DNA of 64,000 nucleotides from Theobroma cacao (taxonomy: Eukaryota > Streptophyta > Magnoliopsida > Malvales > Malvaceae). The position numbers were made by a program, and so were the translations under genes. The notes under the pieces are model-generated. The model was not told where the DNA came from. It saw only the letters and a program-made list of their open reading frames with translations, and ran no database searches. Location: positions 16,599,485 through 16,663,484 of the forward strand of contig NC_030855.1 of assembly GCF_000208745.1 (NCBI RefSeq), in the 5' to 3' direction. Below are positions 1 to 12,630 of the stretch, piece by piece. Numbering within the stretch: the first letter of the stretch is position 1; the number at the start of each line of letters is the position of its first letter.

Positions 1-46
<46 letters not shown>
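1..46. repeat. (AT)n microsatellite
   Basis: Pure AT dinucleotide run at the window edge; it probably continues to the left of the window. Confidence 0.97.
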
Positions 47-49
<3 letters not shown>

Positions 50-1686
50 CTGATTGTGATAAGATTCCAACTCAAACATTGAAAATAAGTAAGGTTCGAA
101 TCCCTTTTTTCAATTAAAAAAAATAAAAACTAAAAATAAAAATTTAAAAAATCTACCAACTTTATTAATAATTCTTATAAATAATTAACTTTCTAATAAA
201 AAATCCACGTCAAATATTATATAACTAGGCCTACATGCCCAACTCTTTCCTCAAATCTTTTCCCAAATTTTCAATCTTCCCCGCCCTAGTCTCATCCCCT
301 GTCCCTTGCCTTGCCTTGCCTTGCCTTTACATCCCCACTCTTCCTGGCCCCTCTCTGCTTATCTTTCCCTTCCTTAGATCTGCTCTTAATCAAATCAAAA
401 GAAATCTAATTTTATGATTTAAGGAAAAAAGGCTTCTATTTGGGTCCTTGAAGAAGGCAGGAGGCGGGGAGGACACGAGGAAGAAGGGTCGGATGGCAGC
501 ACTGGAAACAGCATCAACGAAGCATCAGCTATGGCGGGGACGAGAAGGGGAATTTTGAATATTTAAGGTGGGTGTATCATATAGGAGTCAACCAGCGTGT
601 CGCAGGGCAAAAGTGAAGGGTGTCATTTTGCAGGATAGTGAAAATGACAAAGATGGCTAGAAGACAAGACAGTCACAAAATGGTATATCATACAGCAATT
701 GTTACAATCTCACTAACCTAGCCTTTTTTATTTACTATTCCAAGGTAAAGTTTTCACATATAAGTGAAAGGAAGAAGTTTTTAATTTATAGGGTTGTTTT
801 CCTGCATTGCTAGCTTCCTGCTGTATATTGTGTAGGAAATGTAAATCTCACTTATGTTACCGTAAAAACTTGTGCTCTTCGAAAATGTAGATACTCTGCT
901 TCATTTCATGCACAAGCTTGTATATATATTATATTTTAATTCTTTGATCTGGTGTTGTTTGCTTGAACATGCTATTTCTGGTGCAACATGCCATTATAGC
1001 TCCATATATTTACAAGAAGTTATGCATATTTGACTCATTAAAGATTTCAACGTTACCACATAGGAAATTTGGAAGTAGCATAAGCAGTAAAAATAAGTCA
1101 AAAACATTATTATTGTTTTTCTAAGATATGATTTTGGGACAGACAACAGGGATAGTCCTCTCCTATTTGGCAAATTTCTCCTTTCAATCTCAAAATTCGA
1201 ACCTGAGGTCTTCAACTTGGAGTCTCAAATACTGAGTTCTAAAGGATGGGGTGTCCCCTTGAGGCTAATGACATTCTATATAGGAGACGTTTTCCTTCTT
1301 GTTAGGACTGTTCTGTTATCTCCACTGCTAGTAATAGCAGATTTGCTACAGCTTTATTCTCTTTCAGATAATGAATTCTTCCTGTCTCTTGGCTTTGCTT
1401 TTCTTGGAAAGGAAGAATAGCCAGCAAGCCGGCAAAGAAGTCTTGTTAGCATGCCTGCATGATGATTATCAATTGTTCAAAATGCTGTTAGTACAACGAG
1501 CCAGTTATTGGTCTTGTAGTCAATATGAACCTGGATGAATCTACTGAATTCTTGATCAGATATGAAGCTTAAGATTTTATTTTATTTCGTTTATTAGGGC
1601 ATGTTAGCCTTTGATTATTTGGAATAATTCATGCCGTTATCAGCTATACTTGCCATTGGCAGTGAGTGAGTGCCCTAACGTTGTTT
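47..1686. other. Intergenic, no gene recognised
   Basis: AT-rich sequence with a pyrimidine-rich patch around 240-370 that includes a short CCTTG repeat near 301-325. The open frames here are short, have no recognisable domain and look like chance. A purine-rich, more GC-rich patch at about 420-660 is also unassigned. Confidence 0.6.
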
Positions 1687-2456
1687 TCAGAAGATAAAAC
1701 TAGAAACAAAAAAAGAAATACCTGCTTGTACTGCTGTTGCTGCTGCTGTTATCATCTCTGTTTTTATGATCCCTCCGGATGAAAATCCTTTTAACCCACC
1801 GTTGCTTTTCGTCAGGCTTCCCAGATCCCTCAGAGGATGGACTAGGGGAAACCTTGGAGCTATTTTCAGCCTTTGATTCTTCTTGAAACTTAGAGAACTT
1901 GGGAAAAACATCTTTATTAAGAAACTATCAGCCTCCATACCTCCACTTCTGCTTATCGGACCTGCCTTTCTTTTCTTCCTTTTCTTCTTCTTTTGTTTCT
2001 TTGTCTGAGCTTCTGTTTCAGAACAAAAGCTTTCATCTTCAGAAACAGCTTTCCCTTTGACCTCCTCTGATGCGTGTTGTTCATCAACCATATCTTTCAA
2101 AGAAAGCTCGTAGCTAAACTCAGGCATGTTACGAATCATCTCCATGAGCTCTTTTCTACCTTCTTCGATTGCTTGTGTTTGTGTTGCAGGGGAAAGATTT
2201 ACTGTAAAAATAGTTGTTTGGAAGCAGAGGAGAAGCATCTGTCACCTTATTGGTTCTCCACAACGGCGAGGAGCAATCGCCAAACCTTTCCTCCACACAT
2301 GCTTGAACTTGAAACTCAATTTCACAGCCATCTATGCTGTTCAAGGTGTCATAATACCAGGTTTTACGTGCACTCCAGAAATCAAATTCAATATCCCCTG
2401 TTCCATCACGATTGCTATGTATCTGATAGGCAGGATTGAAGGAAGAAATCTGATAT
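1687..2456 (-). pseudogene. Conserved plant protein of unknown function, frameshifted
   Basis: Two minus-strand frames look like one protein. The first (about 2,456 down to 2,190) is open without any ATG and reads through WSARKTWYYDTLNSIDGC and VQACVEERFGDC. The second continues with ATQTQAIEEGRKELMEMIRN, ELSLKDMVDEQ, a lysine/arginine-rich stretch (KKQKKKKRKKRK) and METDSFLIKMFFPS-like wording (here MEADSFLIKMFFPSS). The frames join if one T is removed from the run near 2,190-2,200 (reverse-strand CTTTCCCC), so either an insertion broke the gene or the base is a sequencing error. No start codon lies in the upstream frame; an AG just before it could be a splice acceptor from a lost or unseen first exon. 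A GT donor near 1,723 may end the last visible exon. I recognise this as a plant-specific family by style but cannot name it, and I assign no function. Confidence 0.55.
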
Positions 2457-2624
2457 GCTTTCTATTTTCGTTGTTTTATTCGAACAGAAAGAGGGAGAGA
2501 TGAAGCCTTCTTTTTGCTAGTCAATATTTTTAGTTCTAGTTAATTTGATGCTCAATTGCATATATTTATTCGTCAATTTTTTTGGAGGGTTGATTTTCTG
2601 AACCTGCTTGTGTAATTTTTGCAG

Positions 2625-3386
2625 GGTACTAGTTGTGTTGCTCCAAATTATATGGCGCTGCAGTGTGACATTAAGGAGAGGATGAGAGGTATCCTTATTG
2701 ACTGGCTGATAGAGGTATGCAAACTGTTGCATTAATTGACTTGCATCTTGGTTAGGAAGTGAATTAGGTAGAATCCTGGGAATTGAAAATCCATCGTTAA
2801 TGAGCATTATGGAATGATAGGTTCACTACAAGTTTGAACTGATGGAGGAGACCTTATATCTGACAGTAAATCTAATCGATAGATTTTTAGCAATTCAACA
2901 AGTAGTGAGAAAGAAACTTCAGCTGGTTGGAGTAACAGCCATGCTTCTTGCTTGCAAATATGAAGAAGTTTCTGTTCCTGTTGTAGAGGATCTGATTCTG
3001 ATTTCTGACAAGGCCTACAGCAGGAAAGAAGTGCTTGATATGGTTTGTAATTCAACATTCAGTTTTCATGATTTCACCCCTATTTTTTTAACATCACTCA
3101 ATCAGAAATAGGAATGCAATGTATTGCCTCTTGATTTGCAGGAGAAATTGATGATCAATACCTTACAATTCAATCTATCTTTTCCTACACCGTATGTGTT
3201 TATGAGGAGATTTCTCAAAGACGCTCAATCTAACAAGAGGGTTTTTTACAACAAAACATTGCCATCTTGTATTTATTATCCTGCAATATTGTTAAATGAA
3301 TCTGAGATGACGTTAATTGTGATCTTAAACCAGCTTGAGCTTTTGTCATTCTTCATGATCGAGCTTTGCCTAGTTGAATATGAAAT
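2625..3386 (+). pseudogene. B2-type cyclin gene fragment (internal exons only)
   Basis: Four consecutive exons of a mitotic cyclin B2 are visible: 2,625-2,714, 2,821-3,042, 3,142-3,240 and 3,334 to about 3,386, all with AG/GT borders and matching phase. They encode the cyclin box core, including [36 protein letters not shown] and [11 protein letters not shown]. The first cyclin fold of family members is nearly complete and the fragment has no internal stop. The N-terminal third (destruction box) is absent upstream, where an opposite-strand pseudogene lies. The fourth exon stops matching after LVEYE at about 3,386, where transposon-end sequence begins, so the second cyclin fold and C-terminus are lost. 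An intact cyclin B binds and activates CDK at G2/M; this piece should not be functional. It was probably captured by, or cut by, the mobile DNA next to it. Confidence 0.8.
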
Positions 3387-3670
3387 TCATTTCCTACGAA
3401 ATTATTTTCAACGGAAATTTTCGTTGGGAAAAAAATTTTAACGGAAAATTCTATGGGAAATTCATTTCATATGGAATTTTTTTCAACGGAATTCTTTTCA
3501 CAACGGTTTCCAATGGTAGCTAACAGAAATCATATTTTTTCTAACAGATTTCTAACGGAATTTTCAACGAAATTTTTTGTTGAAAATCTGTCGAAAAAAG
3601 GTATTTCCAATGAAAATCAGCTTATTTTCAATGAAAATTTTTGTTGGAAATAAGTTGTTTTTGGGTAGTG
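3387..3670. mobile_element. CACTA-like transposon end
   Basis: The stretch is packed with short inverted motifs of the type AACGGAAATTTTCGTTGG (for example 3,409-3,426), which is the style of CACTA subterminal repeats. It ends in GGGTAGTG at 3,663-3,670, the complement of the CACTACCC terminus of this superfamily. A matching left CACTAC terminus was not seen at the cyclin junction, so this is a truncated element or a solo end. No transposase is present. Confidence 0.55.
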
Positions 3671-3793
3671 AGTTAGCTTTTCTAATTCAAATTTTGTTGA
3701 TGACCTACATATTAAAAGATCTCAAACATGTATGTGTTCACACTTTCAAGGTTCGCAATCAATTAGAAAGCAATTCTCCAATCAATTGTTGCT

Positions 3794-4147
3794 TTGCCTA
3801 TAATTGAAGCTCAATATATAGCTATGATTGAGGTAATGGAAAAGGATTTAAGGTTTCGAGGTTTGCTTAGTGATCTTGGTTTTGAGCAAGTACAAATAGT
3901 TATAGTTTGTTATATTCAAATTGTCAAACATTTATTAAAAATCAAATGTTTCATGAGAAAAATTAACACATCCAAGTCAAGTGTAATTCATTTGAGAAAT
4001 CCTTCTAGAGGTGAGATTTTAGTCAAAAAAATCATTATAATTAAAACTCCGTTAGATATGTTGACTAAGCATTGTTTGGACTTGATTGGTTTTGGTGATA
4101 GAGATTTGTTCATAAAGTGTGGCTTGGTGAATTCAAGTCAAAAGTAA
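3794..4147 (+). mobile_element. Ty1/copia retrotransposon pol remnant (RNase H tail)
   Basis: The translation keeps the landmarks of the copia RNase H C-terminus in order: a degenerate TEAEYIA-like start (IEAQYIAMIEV), RGLLSDLG, SRGEILVKKI, PLDMLTKHCLDLIGF. The middle part, where family members have the YCDSQSAIHLA-type block, is scrambled. Upstream integrase and reverse transcriptase are absent. This is an old copy cut down to its last hundred codons, followed by a candidate LTR. Confidence 0.75.
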
Positions 4148-4151
4148 AGAT

Positions 4152-4480
4152 TTGTTGCGATAGTTTTAAATTCTACTTGGACTTCAAGATTGGGATACCT
4201 TTTTGAGATAATTTTGAATTTTAGTTAGACTATGATATTGAATACTATTTAGACTAAGATAAAACTCTTATATTCATTATAACGGGGTTAAAAGATATCA
4301 ATAAATTAAGAGAGATTTATTCTTGTAATATCTGATTTTTTCTTAGTGAATCTTTTTTTATCGTTGTGCTTATGGATCTAAGTCATCAAAAAATAAAAGC
4401 AAATAAATTTCTTGTGTTTTTGTGAGTATACTTGATTTCCTTCTTCCTTTATTCTGTTGATTGTGTAAGATCTTAACAAT
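4152..4480 (+). repeat. Candidate copia 3' LTR
   Basis: Sequence directly after the pol tail starts TGTTG at about 4,152 after a purine-rich stretch (4,136-4,148), as expected for a polypurine tract and LTR start, and could end near AACA at about 4,480. There is no second LTR in the window to compare, so the borders are guesses. Confidence 0.3.
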
Positions 4481-4845
4481 TGTTTTGAGATCATTCCACT
4501 AATTCTACAAAAAAAATGAAGAAAACAAATATCTTAAAAGCAGGTAACGAAAAGATTGTACATCAAAATGCATTTGCACATTGGACCATCAATCTTATTC
4601 CATTATAAATGAATACAAAAATATGCCATTTCTTCTTTGGAATTTATATAACCACACTACAAGCACTAGCTAATTAAAACACGACAAACCGAGGAGATTA
4701 AGAATGGCGTATTAATTACAAGCCCAAAGAAGCCTTTATTCCTTGTAAATGCTAATAATTCGAGGGGCATAAAAGCCAGTAGATGTATTAATTATGTATC
4801 TTCAAGCTGAAGATAGACAATGCAAGTCAGTACTCCTTCCTCGCG
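4481..4845. other. 3' flank of the coatomer beta'-like gene
   Basis: Short AT-rich stretch between the LTR-like remnant and the stop codon of the minus-strand WD40 gene. It presumably includes that gene's 3' UTR. No other feature is visible. Confidence 0.5.
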
Positions 4846-7004
4846 TCAAACAATGGCAGAATCCGAGCCAAGAGAGCTACTAATTTTGGCCACAATCGTC
4901 CCCTTATCGCATCCAAAGACGACTCTGTTATAATAGTAGCAGTGCAAGTAAGGAGAATATATATATAAATGGCTATAAAGCTCAATTAAACGAGTGTTGG
5001 AATCAGAAACATTACATGATCACAAAAGTGTGATAACTTATAAATGGCAAACCAAGTATCTGCCTAGAAATTGGACCTTCTAAGAGAGAAACAAATATCA
5101 GGAACTTACTTGCTAGAACCTTTCATGTAAGCAACAGTCCAGACCCTTTCAAGACCATATTCCAACGTTTTCTCAAGCCTGTAAGTTGGGCCATTTGATT
5201 GATCAACAACATTAGAAGCTGTGAAGAAGCAGAAACCAGAATATAATAAAAGATATATAAACTGCATTATGCAACAATTATCGCAGTAGGAGTAGAAAAA
5301 TTGAGTTTCAGTGCAGAAGGCTCAATTTTGGAAGACATAATAATCTGGATTAGAATTAGAAGTTGTTAGTTCCACGAGAAAGTTACCTGTAACTTTTCGT
5401 GTCCCATACACCTACAGTTCCGTCCTCAGAACAAGTAATTATATTGGGAAGCTCTGGGTGGCCACATATCGCAGTGACATTATGTGTATGGCCTTCTAGC
5501 GTTTGGACGCAGCTTTTTGTTTCATAGTCCCATACCTGTTTACACATGATTAATCAGGGCGTGTGTTCAAAAAATTTTAGACCAGATGCACAAATCAAAT
5601 CAAACTTATAAAAAGAGTTCTTGGTTGCAAACCTTAGCAGTATAATCATCTGAACCGCTGATTAAATATGGTTTATTAGCATCCACGAAGAATTCAATGC
5701 AGTTGATCCCTTTCGCATGTGCATCCAATGTAAAATTGGGAGAAGCGGAATCCATATTCCAAATCTGAAAATTGGAGGACATTGGCAGGCCATAAACAAC
5801 ACTTTCAAAATAATTGAAACAATGTAACAACTGTTTGCAATAAATTAGCACGTCCTCAGCAGGTACCTTTATGGTGCAGTCAAGTGACGCACTAGCAAAA
5901 GTATTGAGGTCTTTGGGGTTGAATGCAACTTGCATCACATAATGTCCATGGCCCTCGAAGATCCTACTGCAGATCCAACCCTTCTCCCAGTCCCACAGCT
6001 TTATAAGCTTGTCATCCGAGGATGACAGAATAAACGGGAGGGTTGGATGAATAGCCAGGCTCCTAATGAAATCAGTATGTGCCTCGATTTCTTTGATCAT
6101 TTCCATTGTATCGTAGTTGTATACACGAATAAATCCGTCATCAGCCCCAACAACAATCCAGTTTTCTCGCACTATGAACTTTGCAGACCTTGCTGCAACC
6201 ACATATTCACATGCGTGTTAGAGACTATCCTAGCTAAGAAATGTGAATACTTGTAGACAACAGAAATCACGTCTCCGTACCTGGTGATTCAGTGACCTTG
6301 AAGGACTTCTCTATTTTCTGTAGTAGCAGTTGAAATTTGAGTTAGTACTAGTAAAAAACTTAATAAAGTTGTGGTTCCTTTTTTCATCATTTTTATTTTT
6401 TATTTCTCCTAATGTCTTCTTACCTGTAACTGGTAGTCCCAAATACAGACATTTCCAGAATACAAAGCGGCTAAAATCCTGCAAGAAAAGTTGTCATGCA
6501 AATGCTTTAGTACCCTGAAATTGCAATGATCCTCCCACTCGGTTCCTAGCAATATTGCTATCTCTTCTGGTGATCGGTACATGTTTAAACTGTAGAGGGT
6601 AAGAAGCAAGAAATGGATTTCGGAAGGAGGAGGGAGGGAAAATATATGAGCATATGGGCAAAGAAACGTTTACATTACCATGGTTTGGTGGGATGTAGAT
6701 CCACAGATTTCACTCTCTCTGAAGTTTGAACGAATTCTTTCTGTACCAAAGATTATTTTCAGCAAACTTAGTAAAACAGCTAGATTGATAATACATAAGT
6801 ATGTATTTCAAACAGAGAGAGGAAAGAAGTAGCAGCAGGTTACAGGATACCTCAATTATAAGTGACAGTGCCTGCCTCGTTCCAAATAGTCATGCAAATC
6901 AGGGGAAAAACACAAAATTATCAAGTATAATAATAATAATAATAAAACATCAAATTTCTAAGTTTGCAAATCAAAAAAAAAAATGAAAAGTAATATCTCA
7001 CCAT
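4846..7004 (-). CDS. Coatomer beta'-like protein, N-terminal WD40 propeller only
   Basis: Ten exons can be joined in frame to 310 residues: 7,002-7,004 (ATG alone), 6,851-6,871, 6,679-6,740, 6,424-6,478, 6,281-6,317, 5,867-6,192, 5,633-5,764, 5,387-5,535, 5,110-5,178 and 4,846-4,924. All borders are GT-AG and phases match. The protein follows the start of beta'-COP closely: [84 protein letters not shown]. It contains seven WD repeats, the whole first propeller that in COPI reads C-terminal dilysine signals on Golgi-to-ER cargo; the RVK near residue 17 and the Asp residues of blades 2-3 used for that in the family appear kept. After blade 7 (GTIVAKI) the sequence leaves the family and stops with [11 protein letters not shown]. 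Full-length beta'-COP is about 900 residues, so the second propeller and alpha-solenoid needed for coat assembly are missing. It may be an expressed short paralogue or a truncated duplicate with intact frame. Confidence 0.85.
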
Positions 7005-10000
7005 TTTCAAAGTTGGTTTTGGCAAAAGAGAATGGCTGTTTAAACTGCAATTTCTTGTAACTGAATTGAATTGTGTAAAATGGACATTGCAACAACTCTT
7101 TATATAAGCGTGGGAAGCTTTGCCATTAAGGAAAATGATTGTGTTTTTGTTTTACAAATCTAGCGTCGCCAAAGACTCTTCAGTACTTCCCTATGTTACA
7201 TCATTCCATGTGCCCTTGTCCGTTGATTATTAGGACGCGTTAGAATCAAGGGTCAAGATTAAATTTTTGAGGTGCTTCATTGCCTTTGACAAGTCGCAAA
7301 ATGAAAGAGGAAAACAGAAGGAAAGGTCACGTGGCTTTGAGTTTCTCTATGTGGGTAATTGTGATTTTCCTTTCAATTTCCATGGGAAGAGTTGATTGCA
7401 TCTCTTTTACAGCATATCAATTTTGTCTCCACGTAATGACAGCACCTCGACACAAATTTAATAAGGAGTAATTTAAATTTCAAGCTCAGCTGTTTTATAG
7501 AAAAGCCAATTTGACCATTGATTGGGTAACAAATCAATTTAAAAATAAAATATTTTATTCTTACCATAGTAAATTAGACGGTTTGAAAATGATAACAGAT
7601 GATAATCGTCAAGCTTTATTTATGATGTTATATGATTACACTTTAATCACTCTTCATGTAAAATCTAAATTCATCAATACTTATAACCTCCATCTGTATA
7701 ATTTTTCATCCTTTAATAGAGTTGGATTGCAAGCACCTCTCTAGCTTAGTTTTAACTCTTGTCTATACCATTGGAGTTACAGAGTATATTCCACTCTACG
7801 TATCCCTAGGCAGTGTGAACCTGTTATTCTAGTGTGCAAACTGTTTATAATCAATAATATTTCTCTTAGTGGCCAAAGAAAAAGAAACAGCAATAACATT
7901 TTACTTTCTTTAGGCCACCTGCAACTTATACACTTCAAACTTCCAAGGCAATCTTTAATTTTTATTTTCCACAGAATAAAAAAAAAAAGGAGAATCTTCT
8001 ATAATTCCTTCTTTGGGCTTTCGCTTTGTGTATTGTTGGCCTATGCTAGATTTCATGATGGATTGGATGATTGACCAGTACTGATACTGTTGATTTACCA
8101 TCCACATTTAGCCTACAGAAACAAAGCCCATCATATACATTACCAGGCCCAGATGTATAATTTCTTAATATCCTGTTAAATTTTAGTACGCCTAATCTGG
8201 CTTTTCTTCTTATGAATACGTGCGTGCGTTGCACACAGGTCTCTTTTCATTCAATATGATTTTTTTTTATGGCTTTCACATGGTTAAAGTAGAAAATCGC
8301 TTGGAGACTACCTTTCACTTACGTAACTAGAGTATGATCCGTGTGCAACACATAAACCTCTTTGCACCCCCTTTATTTGCCCCAACATATTTTCTCTTTC
8401 ACTCTTTGCCCTCTACGTGGTCCACTCTGAAAACCCATTGGGATTTCTTTTTAAATATGTTATTGATATATATATGTAAGTTTTTCTCTATCCAAAGAAG
8501 AACAACAAAGAAGTGTGCTGCTCCTAAAATGAATCGTATATATTAGCATAAAGCAAAGAACAGTACGTATAACATTAATAATGTACGTCGTAACTTGAGT
8601 TTGGTCAACACAAACATAGATATTTATGATTAAATTTATATTTGATGCACTATTAGTATTTATTTATTATTAATTAAAATTTTTTATTAATGAGAAATAT
8701 TTGATTTATTGATAGTGTATAAGTACTATACATTGACAGTATATTAAGTATGAATTCTTTATAGTTTTCAACAAAACAAATCTATAGTTTTATACTATAA
8801 ACAAGAAGACAAATTGGTGGTTAGACCAAACAATTTTGCATCTCCTCATTGCTTGTCTCATTCCCTGCCAAATGTGGCAGTAGTTCTAAGCTTTCACAAG
8901 CCAACGAGTGCTAAAGCTAGTACTTCATTTAGGCCAATTATTTTGCAAAGCCATTGCTCTGCAGCTAGAGGATACTGCTAAATGCTTTTACCATTACTTT
9001 GCATTTCTTGGATACCTAACAATGGAACAGTAATCTTGAGTGGACCAAATACAGTAAATGGTGTACGCTGTTTTGGAACAAAAAAAAAAAGAGTACAACA
9101 TGCACGTCAGCAGAAGTTAAATGCATGTCCGTCTATATCGCTTTCCCATGGATCTTATGGTGAGAGAGAGACAGCAAATGGGGTACAATAAATCTTACAA
9201 GTAATTATAAAAATAATAATATATCAAGTTTTATATATGTAATAATAAAAAAACTTAAAAATTAAGAAACGATAACCGTCACCACACATCACTCTCTTTA
9301 CTTTAATTTTATTACAGTCTTTCAATAATGTGAAAGTAGAATAATTAAAAACTTAAAAATTTATTATGAAGCATTTTTTAACCAAGGACAAATTTATGAG
9401 TCGTGTATTTTGGAAAGGCAAAAAGTGGAAATTAATAGAATCAGCTGGGGATCAGAGCAATCATAATCCGAAACATAAAGAATAAACAATTGGAAAATGG
9501 AGACAATGCTGCTTTCTGCCTCGTATGATCCATGTCTCAAAGTCGTTACCAATCTCCATAGCAGTTTAGATAAGTAAGCATCATTTTAATCCTACACCTC
9601 CTGTCAAACGGATATGTTCATTAATGATTACATATTTGTATAACTTGTGATTCTATCCTCTGTCAATGCATGTGATCATGCAACTAGTAACTAATCCAAC
9701 TTCTATGCCAGACGCAGATACAGCCCTGAACAAAACAGGATGAAGAAAAAAATGGGCTTAACAAGGCCAACTCCAACTGGTTTGAGATTAATTCTTAATT
9801 AATTTAGCATTAGTCTCTCAAATAGCCCCGCACCTGGAAGGTTCATCCCAGAGTTGTGACTTGTCTCTAGAGCATAGACCTATAACACCTACTATGGTTT
9901 AAATCAAAATCAAGGTCTTGGTGCCTCCACCACTCAGGCATTTTAATGGCAATAAAACGTGAAGATTCGTTTTTAAATATCTGTATAGATCACCCTAGTT

Positions 10001-12630
10001 GACTTGGATCAGTTGGAGGCTAAAGTACTCGTAAAATACACAGACGGAAGAAATAAGTCAATCAGGGCATGATCATGGATCAGAAACTACATTGTAAAAG
10101 TGGTTTGCACAAAATTTGAATTGAATGGAATATACCAAGAATAAACTTGTCCACTCACCCCTCCTTCTCAATGTCTTCTACGATCTTCCCATCTTCATCC
10201 CGAGAAGTAGAGTTGGACCCTAGTCAAGCACTAAAATGTCACATGATAGCTTGTCCATGCCACTAACAAAATCTTGAGGCCTATATTGACTTGCCAGATA
10301 TTCTGCACAAGTCTTTGGAACATTTTTTTTTTTGTTTTGTTTTCTGCTCTGTATTAGATAAAAATTGGATCTGGCATTGCTTTCCTTGCAAGGACTGATA
10401 TGCCCACAGACTCGGTCCGTCTCATTGTTCCAAACCAGTGAAAGTGTGTTTTTTTCAGGCGCAGAGCCAAAATGGAGTCTTTATGAAATTCTCTTTCAAC
10501 TTCCCCTGTAACTGGCATCCTGCAGCAAGCGTGTGGGGCTAGTGTTTGTGTACTTGTCTGTCAAAATTCTTGATTCCTTGCACTTTAGAGGTACGTTTAT
10601 GATTAAAACAAGTAAATTGCAAACACCAGAGATGCTTATTCAGCCACGTATGTTTGCTTCACAACAGCTCGGTCTAAAAGCATTCGATATAGTCAATAGG
10701 TCTTCTAATAGCTTGATGAGGCCTTTTCTCGATGAACTGGTGGGAGGTTAAGGCTTTGTTGTATCATGAAACTGAGTCAAAAAAGGTGAACATTTTTATG
10801 CCAAACCAGAGCTTTATTAGGAGTCTTTTATTATTTTTTTAGTGTATTGTGGGTAATTATCAGGTAATTAGGAGCTTTATTGGGCTGCTTTTAAATCGAT
10901 TACCAGGCGAGTTGAAGAATTTGAAACTTGGCAGATAATGTGGAGATTGTACCGATTGCGCCCTGTGGGGAAATATGGTATACTTTTATACACTGTTGAT
11001 TTAGTTCCATATTGAGAACAGATTATGCTCTGAAAGATGGAACAGAATTGGAACAAACGTGAACACCGCTGCAAATGGGAGTTTTAAGGCTGTTTTTTTC
11101 TGGCTGCAGTTTTTCCGAAGGGACATGTTCTCTGCAAAGACAAGCATACCACTACAACTGCTCATTTTAATAGTTGAAATAAAAAAACAAAAAAAAAGAG
11201 AACTGAATTTTTAGCATTGAGCTGTTGCAATAATGACCCTTGAAACTGGTCTGGAGTTGCCATAAATATCAGTCAGATTCCCAGTACTGGCACACCGTTT
11301 TCAACCCTATGATGGTCCTGCCAACACTGCCACAGAATATTCTTCTTGGTGACTTTTATCGAAAATGATGGCAAGAAAGAAATGGTTGTGGTGAAAGATA
11401 TTGTGCTTAATTCTGGTTCATCAATTGTGGGAACATATATATTGCTTAACAAATTGCTCTGCCTTTACAATCCATTTATAGGTAGCAATCAAAAGGCGTC
11501 TACTTCTCGCCGCATATAGGTGAAGATGTCTTTGTCCTCTCTGTTTTTTGAACATAATAGATAAAAGAGTATACAAGAAAAATAAAAAAGGTTCTTTTGG
11601 CTTAAAATACTAGTGGTTGATGATATTGTTTTGTGGCAAGACGAATCACTGGTCGTTCAATACAGCGTAAACTTTTGACTGTCAGCGATTCTTGGCCTGA
11701 GGATCAAAACATGAAATTGGCCAGGTACACTTCAACTTTAACGTTCTGACTTTTTCCCCTGTGTTTTTGTACTCATATTTTACTCCCCCTCAAAACATGT
11801 TGCTGATTATAAAACTATGGGGACCGTGAAAAAGATTAGCCGCCTGGATTACATTTGCCTCCTAATCATCATGCACTTGGACATTTTGACCTTGGTTCTC
11901 CACTATATATAACTTGTCTGCTGCCTGCTATCAATCAAATTAAAAGAAAAAAAATAAAAGAGTATTGATCAACAGAAATACAATACAAGAAGACTGGAGA
12001 GACTATGTTTTTTGATAAAAGTAAAGGGTGAGTAAGTTGATTAATGGACCAATGACTTTATACCCTTCTCCCACTTTATTGCATAAGAAATATTTCGGTT
12101 CACTTCGAGATCTAAGGGAAGAACAGATAAAACGGTATAGGAGCAGATTGCCTTGCCTTCCATTGTATAAACTAGGCAATGAATGTATATACAGGGGAAA
12201 AAGATCTGATTAATGACGTGTGGCACTTTCGGTTGCCTTGTTTTAACCAATTCGTCACTGGGCAATAGTTATACGTGCCATGTGCTTTTGAACAGCCAAT
12301 ATTGCTATTATAATTGATATGAAATTTGACTATACCAAAATAATTTTATATTTCAGCACTCATTTAGACTTTGCAAACAAGAATCTAGACCAACAGACCT
12401 GAAATTTTTTTTTTTTGAAAGTTGGTATTTTATTGATAGAAGAAACTAGAATGCCATGAAAAATCTTGACCTTTGATTGTAAAAGACTTCTTTTGGCATA
12501 AGACCTAGCTTTGAATGAAGCCTGAAACTGTACATTTGCAAAAGAAATGGGGCTGGTCAATCGGCAAATGGCAGCATCACAAGCCACTACACAAAAACAA
12601 TGGGAAATTTTTTTTTTGGCCCTTGAAAAC
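7005..12630. other. Intergenic, no gene recognised
   Basis: AT-rich DNA with only short chance open frames. The 5' leader and promoter of the minus-strand WD40 gene must lie in the first few hundred bases. One promoter-like motif stands out: CTATATATAA at about 11,903-11,912, followed by an A-rich leader and an ATG at 12,005 that runs eight codons to a GT (GGGTGAGT), with no convincing downstream exon before the transposon. Poly-T at 12,407-12,416 and 12,608-12,617. No RNA gene or repeat family was recognised in the rest. Confidence 0.5.
11903..11912 (+). promoter_or_regulatory. Orphan TATA-box-like site
   Basis: A good TATA match followed by an A-rich, leader-like stretch and an ATG at 12,005. 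No gene body can be read after it; the MULE starts about 630 bases downstream. It may be the promoter of a gene that was disrupted, or chance. Confidence 0.25.

Noticed and set aside
2822..2829. CACTACAA as the left terminus of the CACTA-like element
   Set aside because: It lies inside a well-preserved cyclin exon and encodes the conserved HYK residues there, so it is coding sequence.
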